64,000 bases of DNA from Leptospiraceae bacterium (GTDB lineage Bacteria; Spirochaetota; Leptospiria; Leptospirales; Leptospiraceae), in the NCBI GenBank assembly GCA_024233865.1, contig JACKPA010000016.1, forward strand, positions 1 through 64,000, given 5' to 3'. Shown piece by piece: positions 1-8,861 of the stretch. Numbering within the stretch: the stretch's first letter is position 1; the number at the start of each line of letters is the position of its first letter. The notes below the pieces were generated by a model. That model made no database searches, was not told where the DNA came from, and saw nothing but the letters and a program-made list of their open reading frames with translations. A program made the translations under genes and the position numbers.

Positions 1-13
1 TTTCTGTGAATAG

Positions 14-1126
14 TTATTGGATTTTCAGAGAGGACAAAGCAATTATAGCCAAAATAACCGCTACGATATAAAATCTGGAGACTATTTTTGTTTCTTTTAA
101 CCCTGCTAACTCAAAGTGGTGGTGGAGTGGTGCCATTCTAAAAATCCTTTTTTTGTACAGCTTAAAAGATGCAACTTGAAGGATTACACTTATTGCCTCT
201 GCCACAAAAACACCACCTAAGATTACCAAAAGGATTTCTTTTTTTAGCATTATGGAAACCATACCTAAGGTTGCTCCCAAAAAAAGAGAACCTGTATCCC
301 CCATAAATACTTCTGCCGGATAAGAATTAAACCACAAGAAACCCAATAAAGATCCGGTCAAGGCACTTAAAAAAATGGAGTACTCATGAGAACCGGGTAA
401 ATAAGGTATATTCAAATAATTGGCAGCAACAGGTGTACCCGAAACATAAGAAATAATTCCTAAAGTAATTGTAGCAATCATAACGGTTCCCGTAGCCAAT
501 CCATCCAAGCCGTCAGTCAAGTTTACAGCATGAGAACTTCCTATGATTACAATTAGAGAAAACGGAATAGCAAAAATTCCCAAAGAAAAAACAGGCTCTT
601 TTAAAAAAGGTAAAAACACATCGGTAATAAGGTAAGGAATACCTTTGGATTCTTTGTGGGGAGTAAGTCCTGTCACATAATAAAATAGAAAACAAAATAA
701 AAGTCCTAGTACAACAGAAATTAGAAATTTTACTCTGCTTTTCATACCACCTTTTATTTTCAAAATTGCTTTTTCATAATCGTCTCTAAACCCTAACATA
801 GCAAACAAAACACTAAATACACTCAGTAAAATGATATTCGGATTTTGAAGATTTCCCCATAACAGAATAGATATTATCAAGGTAGTTATAATCATTAGGC
901 CGCCCATAGTAGGTGTGCCGGATTTAACCGAGTGAGATTCCGGACCTTCTATTCGTATGTTTTCTTTGAACTTCAAGGTGTGAAGATATTGGATCATCCT
1001 TTTTCCTAAATAAAAAGAAAGAAACATAGAAGTTAAGCCAGCCATTAAAGCACGAAATGTCACATATTTAAAAATTCTTAAAATGCTGTCATCCGAACCA
1101 AAAAATTCATATATTAATTGAAACAT
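14..1126 (-). CDS. mraY: Phospho-N-acetylmuramoyl-pentapeptide transferase MraY
   Basis: MraY is an integral membrane enzyme that moves phospho-MurNAc-pentapeptide from UDP to undecaprenyl phosphate, making lipid I. The 370-residue length is normal for the family. Visible family motifs are GTPTMGG near residue 70, HAVNLTDGLDGLA near 200, FMGDTGS near 275 and PLHHHFELAG near 335, and about ten hydrophobic segments are present. It starts with ATG five bases after the murE stop, so it belongs to the same leftward division/cell-wall operon. The next gene downstream lies outside the window. Confidence 0.96.
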   Translation of the reverse strand: MFQLIYEFFGSDDSILRIFKYVTFRALMAGLTSMFLSFYLGKRMIQYLHTLKFKENIRIEGPESHSVKSGTPTMGGLMIITTLIISILLWGNLQNPNIILLSVFSVLFAMLGFRDDYEKAILKIKGGMKSRVKFLISVVLGLLFCFLFYYVTGLTPHKESKGIPYLITDVFLPFLKEPVFSLGIFAIPFSLIVIIGSSHAVNLTDGLDGLATGTVMIATITLGIISYVSGTPVAANYLNIPYLPGSHEYSIFLSALTGSLLGFLWFNSYPAEVFMGDTGSLFLGATLGMVSIMLKKEILLVILGGVFVAEAISVILQVASFKLYKKRIFRMAPLHHHFELAGLKETKIVSRFYIVAVILAIIALSSLKIQ

Positions 1127-1131
1127 AATTG

Positions 1132-2643
1132 TTAAATCCTACTCGTCTCATCTGCTGTAAAAGCATTTTTTAATTCAGACAGATCACTAAAATCTTCTTT
1201 CGTTTTCCCGATTATCTGATAATTTTCATGACCTTTGCCTGCCACCAAAAGTATTCCTTCTTCGGGTAGTATATTTACGCCCTTTTTTATGGCTTGTTTT
1301 CGATTTAATACTTTCAAAACGGAAGAGCTTGGATTGGGTATTCCTTGGTAAATCTCTTCAATAATAGTTTCAGGATTTTCCGTTCTTGGATTGTCTGAAG
1401 TTATAATAACCATATCAGAATAACTATTGGCAATTTTTCCCATGATTGGTCTTTTGGATTTATCCCTATCACCACCGCAACCAAAAATTGTTATAAGTTT
1501 TGTATGAGGAATTGCTTTTAAGCTCTTTAAAATATTTTCCAAAGCGTCGGGAGTATGTGCATAATCAACAATTCCAATCCTATTCCTGCGATTGCTATAA
1601 ATTACATGAAATCTTCCTTCTACCGGATTTAAATTCTCTATGGCTGACCTTAGTAACTCCGTATCAATTTGCAAATTCTTACAAATAATATAGGCAAGAG
1701 ACACATTGATAAAATTGAAATTCCCTAGTAAATTTGTAGTCATTGAATAGGTTTTGTTGCCTTCTTTTAGTTTAAAAACCGTTTCCTGTAAAGAAAGGGA
1801 CTCGACTTCTCCCGAATACGTCCCGCCTTTTCCAAAAGTCAGTATTTTAAATTCGTAATTGTTCTTTTTAATTAGATTTAGTATTTGCTTTCCTGCCTGT
1901 GAATCAATGGAAACAACAGCAAAGGCATCTTTGTAAATCGACTTGGAAAGCAGTTTAAACAATTTAAATTTACTGTTTAGATAATCTTCCTGAGTCGGAT
2001 GAAAATCCGTATGATCTAAGGTTAAATTTATAAAAATGCCAGCGTATAAATTTACACCATTCATTCTACCCAACTTCAAACCATGTGAACTAGCTTCCAT
2101 AAAAACATATTCTACTTCGTCTTTGTACATGTCTAAAAGAAGAGATTGTAACATAGAAGGCTCTGGAGTTGTATATCCGGTTTGAATAACTTTATTCCCA
2201 TATTTTGTTTGTATAGTTCCGATAATTCCACATCTTTTTCGATCTTTGGACACCATATCATATAGGATATGGGTTAAAGATGTTTTCCCGTTTGTGCCGG
2301 TTACGGCGATTATTTTCAATTTTCTTGAAGGATGATCTAATAAAAAAGAAGCAACATCTCCATGTAATTGCATTGGATCACTAGAAGAAACTAATATGTT
2401 CTCAACGGATTTTAATTTGTTTAGATATTTGTTATTTTTATTGATTAAAATAGTATTTGCGGATTTGCTTTGAGCATCTTTTATATAGTCTAAAGTGAAA
2501 TCCATAAAAGAATCATATACACAAAAAATCTCACCAGATATTATCTTTCTGGAGTCGGCTGATATATAAGTAACTTCCTCTTGGTCGTTTCCTTTATATA
2601 ATTTGATTCGCTTGTTTTTTTTTAAGAATTCCGATACTTTCAC
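1132..2643 (-). CDS. murE: UDP-MurNAc-tripeptide synthetase MurE (meso-DAP type)
   Basis: MurE is a cytoplasmic ATP-dependent ligase that adds the third stem-peptide residue to UDP-MurNAc-L-Ala-D-Glu. The Mur ligase P-loop AVTGTNGKTS lies near residue 113, TTPEPS follows, and the DNPRTENP motif near 415 is the form associated with meso-diaminopimelate rather than lysine. GKGHE is near the C-terminus. At 503 residues the length is normal. The start is GTG, sharing one base with the TAG stop of the upstream FtsL-like gene, which implies translational coupling. The position where ftsI normally sits is empty. Confidence 0.95.
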   Translation of the reverse strand: MKVSEFLKKNKRIKLYKGNDQEEVTYISADSRKIISGEIFCVYDSFMDFTLDYIKDAQSKSANTILINKNNKYLNKLKSVENILVSSSDPMQLHGDVASFLLDHPSRKLKIIAVTGTNGKTSLTHILYDMVSKDRKRCGIIGTIQTKYGNKVIQTGYTTPEPSMLQSLLLDMYKDEVEYVFMEASSHGLKLGRMNGVNLYAGIFINLTLDHTDFHPTQEDYLNSKFKLFKLLSKSIYKDAFAVVSIDSQAGKQILNLIKKNNYEFKILTFGKGGTYSGEVESLSLQETVFKLKEGNKTYSMTTNLLGNFNFINVSLAYIICKNLQIDTELLRSAIENLNPVEGRFHVIYSNRRNRIGIVDYAHTPDALENILKSLKAIPHTKLITIFGCGGDRDKSKRPIMGKIANSYSDMVIITSDNPRTENPETIIEEIYQGIPNPSSSVLKVLNRKQAIKKGVNILPEEGILLVAGKGHENYQIIGKTKEDFSDLSELKNAFTADETSRI

Positions 2644-2981
2644 TATTTTGGATTGTCCCTTTTGATTTTCTTAGCGTAAGGTAACGTCAGGGTTATTATT
2701 TTGTTTGAATTCGCCATAGGAATTTCTCTATTTAATTTAATATATAAGGATTCTATTCTTTCCGCAGAAGTATAAGAGGCGATATCTACTTTTAACTTAT
2801 CATTCTTTTTCATCAATTCTTCTTTTTTTTTAGCTAATTTGTTGATTTTTTTATTTAGGTGAGCATACGTTATGCTCTGCCATACGTAGAAGAAGAAAAA
2901 CAAAGCGGGTATGCTAACAATAAACATACACTTGAGTATAGATGTAGTTGTTTCCATAATACTTTCTTGGTTAAAAAACAT
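2643..2981 (-). CDS. FtsL-like septum protein
   Basis: This 112-residue bitopic protein has a short cytoplasmic N-terminus, one hydrophobic segment at about residues 15-36, and a lysine-rich coiled coil at about 40-70. That is the FtsL/DivIC architecture, and FtsL-type proteins recruit the septal peptidoglycan synthase. Position between rsmH and murE is the classical ftsL position. The reading frame also allows a GTG one codon earlier, at 2984, that overlaps the rsmH TAG; I prefer the ATG at 2981. FtsL sequences diverge strongly, so the name rests on topology and synteny. Confidence 0.7.
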   Translation of the reverse strand: MFFNQESIMETTTSILKCMFIVSIPALFFFFYVWQSITYAHLNKKINKLAKKKEELMKKNDKLKVDIASYTSAERIESLYIKLNREIPMANSNKIITLTLPYAKKIKRDNPK

Positions 2982-2983
2982 CA

Positions 2984-3892
2984 CTATCCTATCCTTTGTA
3001 TTACCCTTAATTTTGCGGACCTAGAGGCTCGATTCTTATGAATTTCCGATTCGCTAGGCAAAATTGGTTTTTTAGTTAATATTTGATAATCTTCGTTCTT
3101 TAAATATGATTTCATGAAATTTTTAACGATTCTATCTTCTAACGAATGGAACGATATTACACACATAATTCCACCTAAATCCAAAAACTGCAATAGTTTC
3201 CCAAGACCGTTTTCTATGTGTTCTAATTCTTTGTTTACTTCAATGCGAATTGCTTGAAAAATTCTTGTTGCGGGATGAATTTTTATGGGCCAAAATTTTC
3301 TAGGAATTGTTTTTTCAACAATTGTGGAAAGTTGTTTCGTTGTTGCTATTTTTGCTTTTTTTCGATACTCTAATATCATCTCGACAATTTTTTTTGACCA
3401 GTTTTCTTCTCCGAATTCTTTAAAAATCCTATTTAACTTTTCTTTATTATAAAAATTAACAACATTGTAGGCAGAAATATCTTCATGATTATCCAACCTC
3501 ATGTCCAAAATTTCATCATTTTTTATAGCAAAACCCCTACCAGATTCGTCTATATGATAAGTAGATATTCCCAAATCAAGCAATATACCATGGACATATT
3601 CATTCTCAAAAAAACTACTTACTTCCATCTGTGATATTTCGGAAAAATTGGAATTTACCCCTCTAATTCTACTTCCATAGTTTGATAATCTTGTAAGAGC
3701 TATGTCTAAAATTGCTTTATCTCTGTCTATCATTAAAACTTTGGAAGTCGGGAAAGTCTCTAATAACAATTTAGTATGACCTCCTTCTCCGGCAGTCCCA
3801 TCAATAAACTTACTTTTACCGGGATGTTTGTTAAAGAAACCCATTACTTCCTGCATTAAAACCGGAGTATGAATAGCCATATAATCAGACAT
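2984..3892 (-). CDS. rsmH: 16S rRNA (cytosine1402-N4)-methyltransferase RsmH
   Basis: RsmH (MraW) uses S-adenosylmethionine to N4-methylate C1402 of 16S rRNA. Recognisable features are HTPVLMQEV at the N-terminus, the AdoMet-binding FIDGTAGEGGHT, LLDLGIST followed by GRGF, and ISFHSLEDR near the C-terminus. The frame is open further to a TTG at 3910, but the ATG at 3892 fits the family's N-terminus better; neither has a strong ribosome-binding site. It is first in the leftward block rsmH-ftsL-murE-mraY. No mraZ precedes it. Confidence 0.94.
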   Translation of the reverse strand: MSDYMAIHTPVLMQEVMGFFNKHPGKSKFIDGTAGEGGHTKLLLETFPTSKVLMIDRDKAILDIALTRLSNYGSRIRGVNSNFSEISQMEVSSFFENEYVHGILLDLGISTYHIDESGRGFAIKNDEILDMRLDNHEDISAYNVVNFYNKEKLNRIFKEFGEENWSKKIVEMILEYRKKAKIATTKQLSTIVEKTIPRKFWPIKIHPATRIFQAIRIEVNKELEHIENGLGKLLQFLDLGGIMCVISFHSLEDRIVKNFMKSYLKNEDYQILTKKPILPSESEIHKNRASRSAKLRVIQRIG

Positions 3893-3947
3893 AATTTGAT
3901 AAACTAACAAATAAATTTTATTAAAGAATTTTACAATCTATTTTTTT

Positions 3948-5177
3948 CTAATGTTTTATGGGTATCGTAAAATTAAAAATACTACCCCTTCCCGGTTCAC
4001 TTTGAACCCAAATTTTTCCTCCTATTTTTTCAATTAATTCTTTGCAAAGAAGTAGCCCCAAGCCACTTCCTTTTTCTTTATTTGTTCCATAAGTCGTTTG
4101 GAAGGTGTCATTTTTAAAAAGATTTTCCTTATTTTCTTCTGAAATTCCGACTCCTGTGTCCGCAACAGAAACTTGCCAAAAATCAACTATCTTTTCTGCT
4201 TTTATTATGATTTCCCCTCCCGTAGCTGTAAATTTAATCGCATTTACAATCAGATTGCGAAGGGTGGTTTGAATAATATTTATATCGGTTAGAATAATGG
4301 TATCGGGTACTATCATAGAATAAATTTGTATATGTTTAGTCTTTGCTTGGCTGTACAAAAGGTCAATGATTTTCTCCACAGTGGATTGCAATTCGATTTT
4401 TTCCAATTTGACGGATAACCTATTGGTTTGCATTCTTGCCCAATCAAGCAAATTTTCCAAAAGAAACAATCCACGTTTGGAAGAATCATGAAGTTCCTTA
4501 ATAAGTTCTATGATTTCCGTTTCATCAAACTCGTTGTAATCGTTTACAAGCAAATCCGTAGTGCTGACCAGCATACTATAAGGGCTTCTTAGATCATGGG
4601 CAATAATGGAAAACAATTTATCTTTGACAGCATTGGATTTTTGCAACTCTATTAAGGATTCTTTCAAGTCACTTGTTCTAACCTGGACTTTTAATTCCAA
4701 ATCGGTATTGAGCAATTTTAGCTCTTCAATTAGCTTTTCATTTTGCAAACTTAACTCATAAGATTCCAGAGCCCTTTTGATTGAAATCTTCAAATCCTGG
4801 GGTTCAATTGGCTTGGATATGAAGTTATAAATATGCCCTTCGTTGATAGCACTAATAGTGGCGTCCATATCCGTATATCCGGTAAGTATTATGCGTATTG
4901 CTTTGGGGATGATAGTTAAAACTTCTTTCAGGAGTTCTACCCCGGTTAGCCCGGGCATTCTTTGATCAGATAGAATTAAATGAATTCGCTCTGGATTTTT
5001 GTCGGATTGAATTAATTCTAGTGCTTCTAAGCCATTACAAGCCGTTATTATTTCATAATCACTTTCCAAGGACCTTTTAAGAGAACGAAGGTTTGCCTCT
5101 TCATCATCAACAATCATTATGGTGTGCTTGGTTATTTTAGTGCTTTGAGCTTGATTTATTTTATTTTTATCAAACAA
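3948..5177 (-). CDS. REC-histidine kinase fusion (soluble)
   Basis: A cytoplasmic two-component protein of 409 residues with a receiver domain first and the kinase after it. REC residues are the acidic pair at 24-25, phospho-acceptor Asp71 in LSDQRMPG and Lys122 in SKP. A coiled coil (about 130-185) leads to the HisKA box with His194 in IIAHDLRSP, then a HATPase domain with NLIVNAIKF, DTGVGIS and GSGLGL. All catalytic residues look intact. The TTG start is supported by AAGGG about eight bases upstream. There are no membrane segments and no output domain, so it probably relays signals within a phosphorelay. Confidence 0.88.
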   Translation of the reverse strand: MFDKNKINQAQSTKITKHTIMIVDDEEANLRSLKRSLESDYEIITACNGLEALELIQSDKNPERIHLILSDQRMPGLTGVELLKEVLTIIPKAIRIILTGYTDMDATISAINEGHIYNFISKPIEPQDLKISIKRALESYELSLQNEKLIEELKLLNTDLELKVQVRTSDLKESLIELQKSNAVKDKLFSIIAHDLRSPYSMLVSTTDLLVNDYNEFDETEIIELIKELHDSSKRGLFLLENLLDWARMQTNRLSVKLEKIELQSTVEKIIDLLYSQAKTKHIQIYSMIVPDTIILTDINIIQTTLRNLIVNAIKFTATGGEIIIKAEKIVDFWQVSVADTGVGISEENKENLFKNDTFQTTYGTNKEKGSGLGLLLCKELIEKIGGKIWVQSEPGRGSIFNFTIPIKH

Positions 5178-5370
5178 CTTTATAACCCTTGGTAATTAAA
5201 AACGATTCATTTAACTATAAAAAAGAAGAAACACGGTGATACAACACGAAAATATACTATGATTAGAATGATTTTCGGAATTTACGTGGTTAGATTCATT
5301 TGATTTAAAAGGATTTTCTTTTATTTTAGAGGTACATATTAAAGAATATTCTTAAAGCCATTTCCTTAAG

Positions 5371-5397
5371 TTGACAGCATTTTCTTTCTTATAGAAT
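5371..5397 (+). promoter_or_regulatory. Candidate promoter for the murF operon
   Basis: A perfect -35 hexamer TTGACA (5371-5376) and TAGAAT (5392-5397) are separated by 15 bases, about 20 bases before the murF ATG. The spacing is shorter than the ideal 17. A self-complementary 12-mer at 5342-5353 lies just upstream. Confidence 0.4.
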
Positions 5398-5415
5398 TAG
5401 TATTTTGGTGTCAGA

Positions 5416-6831
5416 ATGATAGAGCAGTTTCATTATAGAATTGATCTTTTAAGGAAATTATTAAAGTCAAACACTTTACCAAATTGGGGAAATTCAGATT
5501 GTACAGACTTTATTACAACTTCTTCCATGGAAGTTCAGAGTAATTCCCTGTTTGTTCCCTTGGTTGGAAATCGAGACGGACACGATTTTATACAAGACGC
5601 TCTTAATAAGGATGCAATAGCTTTCCTTTGTCAGAAAAACCATCCAATCTTGAAAAAATTAACTCCCGACCAACTTGCAAAGGCAATTGTGGTGGACGAT
5701 ACTCTATCGGCTTTAGGAAAACTGGCATGGTTTCATCGTTCCAGGTTTATACCCTTTACAATTGCCATTACCGGCTCAAGTGGAAAAACGACAGCCAAGG
5801 AAATTCTTACTTCTGCTTTTGGTTTTTTGGACTCAGAAGAAGTTGTTGCAACGGAAAAAAACTATAACAACGAAATCGGTCTTCCTTTTACTCTTTTTAG
5901 GGTGAATCAAAAAACTAAAATATTAATTTGCGAGATGGGCATGAATCATTTGGGAGAAATTTCAAGATTAAGCTCTATTGCTAAGCCGGACGTATCTCTT
6001 ATCACCAATATCGGACCGGCTCACATAGAACATTTGAAATCACTAAAAAACATAGCCAAGGCAAAAGCTGAAATTTTAGATGGAATGTCTGGAGGGAGTT
6101 CCCTTTTTTTCCCAGATTCAATTTTGTTTAAGAAACTTTTGATAAAAAAGTGCAAAAAACAAAAAGTCAAATTTTTTCCCTATAAGATCGGAGATGATTT
6201 AAAAATACTAAATACACACCCACACGGTTATGAGCTGCAAATTTCGGACGAAAAAATAGACTGGAGAATACCAGGGAGTAAAATTTTAGAAACACTTTCC
6301 GGTGTAGTTTCGATTTTAAGGCATCTCAGTGTGAGTTTTTCCGGAATAGTTCAAAGATTTGAAAACTTTCAATCCAAAAACGGAAGATTGGTTGTTCAAA
6401 AATTGTTTTACCAATTGATAGATGATACCTATAACGCAAATCCGGATTCTATGGTTTCTTCTTTGGATGTTGCCAACCAGATAGGGAAGGGGAGTTTTTA
6501 TGCGATACTAGGTGATATGAAAGAGCTGGGTAAACACTCTACAAAATATCATAAAGAAATTGGGAAATATTGTGCTTCTTTGAAACTAAAAGGGTTGATT
6601 ACTTATGGTAGTTATTCCGAATGTATAGGTAAAACATACTTAAAAAGTTTTAAAAGCGGATTTCATAAGCACTTTTTACAAAAAGATGAGGAACACATAT
6701 CTTTGGTTGAAATGGCAAAAAAACAGATACCACAAAATTCTACCATACTCATAAAAGGTTCTAGAAGCATGAAGATGGAAGGTATAGTCAAGTTATTAGA
6801 GGAATTAAAACAGGATGAGTCAAACGGTTAA
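5416..6831 (+). CDS. murF: UDP-MurNAc-tripeptide-D-Ala-D-Ala ligase MurF
   Basis: MurF completes the cytoplasmic muropeptide precursor by adding D-Ala-D-Ala to UDP-MurNAc-tripeptide with ATP. Family motifs are AITGSSGKTTAKE (P-loop, near residue 117), EKNYNNEIGLP, EMGMNHLGEI, DDTYNANPDSM near 335 and GDMKELG. The 471-residue length is normal. It lies away from the murE-mraY block, which is transcribed in the opposite direction, and it overlaps the next gene, purE, by 17 bases, so cell-wall and purine synthesis genes share this operon. Confidence 0.95.
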   Translation: MIEQFHYRIDLLRKLLKSNTLPNWGNSDCTDFITTSSMEVQSNSLFVPLVGNRDGHDFIQDALNKDAIAFLCQKNHPILKKLTPDQLAKAIVVDDTLSALGKLAWFHRSRFIPFTIAITGSSGKTTAKEILTSAFGFLDSEEVVATEKNYNNEIGLPFTLFRVNQKTKILICEMGMNHLGEISRLSSIAKPDVSLITNIGPAHIEHLKSLKNIAKAKAEILDGMSGGSSLFFPDSILFKKLLIKKCKKQKVKFFPYKIGDDLKILNTHPHGYELQISDEKIDWRIPGSKILETLSGVVSILRHLSVSFSGIVQRFENFQSKNGRLVVQKLFYQLIDDTYNANPDSMVSSLDVANQIGKGSFYAILGDMKELGKHSTKYHKEIGKYCASLKLKGLITYGSYSECIGKTYLKSFKSGFHKHFLQKDEEHISLVEMAKKQIPQNSTILIKGSRSMKMEGIVKLLEELKQDESNG

Positions 6832-7327
6832 TAGCTCAAGTCCGCTTGTATCGGTTGTTATGGGTTCTTATTCCGACTGGGTAACCATGTTAGAAGCTTG
6901 TAAAATTTTGGGGAATTTCGACATTCCTTATGAAAAACAGATTGTAAGTGCTCACAGGTCTCCAGACGTAATGTATGAATATGCAAAAAATGCCATTCAT
7001 AGGAACATTAAAATTATTATTGCCGGAGCCGGAGGTTCCGCTCACCTTCCCGGAATGATTGCGTCTTTAACAACACTTCCGGTACTCGGAGTGCCTATTC
7101 AATCCAAGACCTTAAACGGAGTGGATAGCTTGTATTCCATTGTACAAATGCCCGGTGGTATACCTGTTGGAACATTGGCTATTGGTGTTGCTGGTGCTAT
7201 CAATGCCGGTTTATTGGCTGTTCGTATACTTTCTATTTACGACACGGAACTAAGGGAAAAGATAGAAAACTATCAAAAAGAACTTAAAGAATCAGCACTA
7301 TCAAAAAATAAGGATTTGAAACTTTGA
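6815..7327 (+). CDS. purE: N5-carboxyaminoimidazole ribonucleotide mutase PurE
   Basis: PurE converts N5-CAIR to CAIR in de novo purine synthesis. Visible motifs are VVMGSYSDW at the N-terminus, SAHRSPD, and the phosphate-binding GAGGSAHLPGM. At 170 residues it is the usual single-domain class I enzyme. The ATG lies inside the end of murF, and the stop overlaps the purK start by four bases, so translation is probably coupled. Pairing with purK supports the two-step N5-CAIR route. Confidence 0.95.
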   Translation: MSQTVNSSSPLVSVVMGSYSDWVTMLEACKILGNFDIPYEKQIVSAHRSPDVMYEYAKNAIHRNIKIIIAGAGGSAHLPGMIASLTTLPVLGVPIQSKTLNGVDSLYSIVQMPGGIPVGTLAIGVAGAINAGLLAVRILSIYDTELREKIENYQKELKESALSKNKDLKL

Positions 7328-8442
7328 TAAAACCAGGAGTAAACTTAGGAATATTGGGTAGTGGTCAGTTGGGTAGAATGTTTACGCAAGTTGCCACAAA
7401 GTGGGGTTATAACGTTTGTTGCTATTCACCACAAAAAAACTCACCGGCTGGAAAAGTAGGAGCAATAGAATTTGTTGGGGAATATACAAACCAAATACAG
7501 TTGGAAAAGTTCTTAAATTCGATAGATGCTCTGACATTCGAATTTGAAAACATACCTTTGCCTGCTTTGGAACTAATTCAAAAGCACGTAGATAGCAATG
7601 TTTTGGTCTGTCGTCCATCTACGAATTCCATTATGTATGCACAAAACCGAACCAAAGAGAAAAGTTTTTTTAGAGAGATTGAATTGCCAACAACTAAGTT
7701 TTTCTCGCTCCAATCTTGGGACGATTATGCAAAAATTCAAAACGAGATAGACTATCCCTGTGTATTAAAAATGAATACTTTTGGCTACGACGGGAAAGGA
7801 CAAACCAAATTTTCTAGCAAAGAAGAATTAGAAGAAGAACTAAAAATATTAAACCCTATAGATGTAATAGTGGAATCTTTTGTTGAATTTGATAAAGAAA
7901 TTTCTGTCATTATAGCACAGTTTTTGGATGGAAATATAATTTTTTATCCTCCAGTTGAGAACGTTCATAAAAATCATATTTTAGATACAACCATTTATCC
8001 AGCAAATATTCCCCAAAATATATCCGATCTGGCAATTAAGTACGCTACAAAACTGATTCGTAGCTTAAATCACGTTGGTGTATTGTGCTTGGAATTTTTT
8101 GTGGAGGGAGATCGTTTAATTTGTAATGAGTTTGCTCCTCGTCCCCACAATTCCGGACACTTTTCTCTGGACGGAGCCAATATTTCTCAATTTGAACTTC
8201 AGCTTAGGACTCTATGTGATATACCCTTGAACCAAGAACTTCAATTAAAACCTTGTGTGATGAAAAATCTTCTGGGTGAGGACTTATTGCAAAAGGCAGA
8301 CAATATCTTAAACTTCATACCCGATCCGAATTATAGGTTGCACTTTTATCAAAAAAACACCGCTAAAACCGGTCGCAAGATGGGTCATATCAACTATATT
8401 GGCGGGGATATATCTTTAAAAGCTTTCGAGGACTTATTATAA
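7324..8442 (+). CDS. purK: N5-carboxyaminoimidazole ribonucleotide synthase PurK
   Basis: PurK is an ATP-grasp enzyme that carboxylates aminoimidazole ribonucleotide with bicarbonate and ATP. The N-terminus shows GILGSGQLGRM. FEFENIP, YDGKGQ and EFAPRPHNSGH are characteristic of the family. It is 372 residues long. The start codon is TTG, overlapping the purE TGA by four bases (TTGA). It supplies the substrate of the adjacent PurE. Confidence 0.95.
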   Translation: MIKPGVNLGILGSGQLGRMFTQVATKWGYNVCCYSPQKNSPAGKVGAIEFVGEYTNQIQLEKFLNSIDALTFEFENIPLPALELIQKHVDSNVLVCRPSTNSIMYAQNRTKEKSFFREIELPTTKFFSLQSWDDYAKIQNEIDYPCVLKMNTFGYDGKGQTKFSSKEELEEELKILNPIDVIVESFVEFDKEISVIIAQFLDGNIIFYPPVENVHKNHILDTTIYPANIPQNISDLAIKYATKLIRSLNHVGVLCLEFFVEGDRLICNEFAPRPHNSGHFSLDGANISQFELQLRTLCDIPLNQELQLKPCVMKNLLGEDLLQKADNILNFIPDPNYRLHFYQKNTAKTGRKMGHINYIGGDISLKAFEDLL

Positions 8443-8446
8443 AAGA

Positions 8447-8842
8447 ATGGATATGCAAGAACCATCTTACGAAGGAAAGCAAGACCATATTCCGTCTTTA
8501 GTTACTCCAAAGATTGAAACCTTTAAAAACGTGTACGAAGGAAAAATTTTTGAGGTACATTTTAGTATACCGGAGTTTACGGCTGTATGTCCCAAAACGG
8601 GATTACCCGACTTTGGGATTATTGATATGATATATATTCCTAAAAAAATGTGTATAGAATTAAAATCCCTCAAAGAATACATCCTTTCCTATCGTAACAT
8701 TGGTATTTTCCATGAAAATGTTGTGAACAAAATTCTCGAAGATATAATCCATGCCGTAGAGCCTCTTTATGTGAAGGTGCAGGGAGACTTTAACGTCAGG
8801 GGTGGGATCAAAACAATTGTGACAAGGGAATATAAGTCATAA
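8447..8842 (+). CDS. queF: NADPH-dependent preQ0 reductase QueF
   Basis: QueF reduces the nitrile of 7-cyano-7-deazaguanine (preQ0) to the amine preQ1 in queuosine tRNA modification. The 131-residue protein is the short, unimodular type. The nucleophile is Cys48 in FTAVCPKTGLPDFG, with Asp55 as the partnered acid. The signature ELKSLKEYILSYRN followed by GIFHENVV is intact. It follows purK by four bases and probably belongs to the murF operon. An ATG at 8453 is an alternative start. No other queuosine genes are in the window. Confidence 0.93.
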   Translation: MDMQEPSYEGKQDHIPSLVTPKIETFKNVYEGKIFEVHFSIPEFTAVCPKTGLPDFGIIDMIYIPKKMCIELKSLKEYILSYRNIGIFHENVVNKILEDIIHAVEPLYVKVQGDFNVRGGIKTIVTREYKS

Positions 8843-8861
8843 ATTTAGTGTGCCTTGAACG

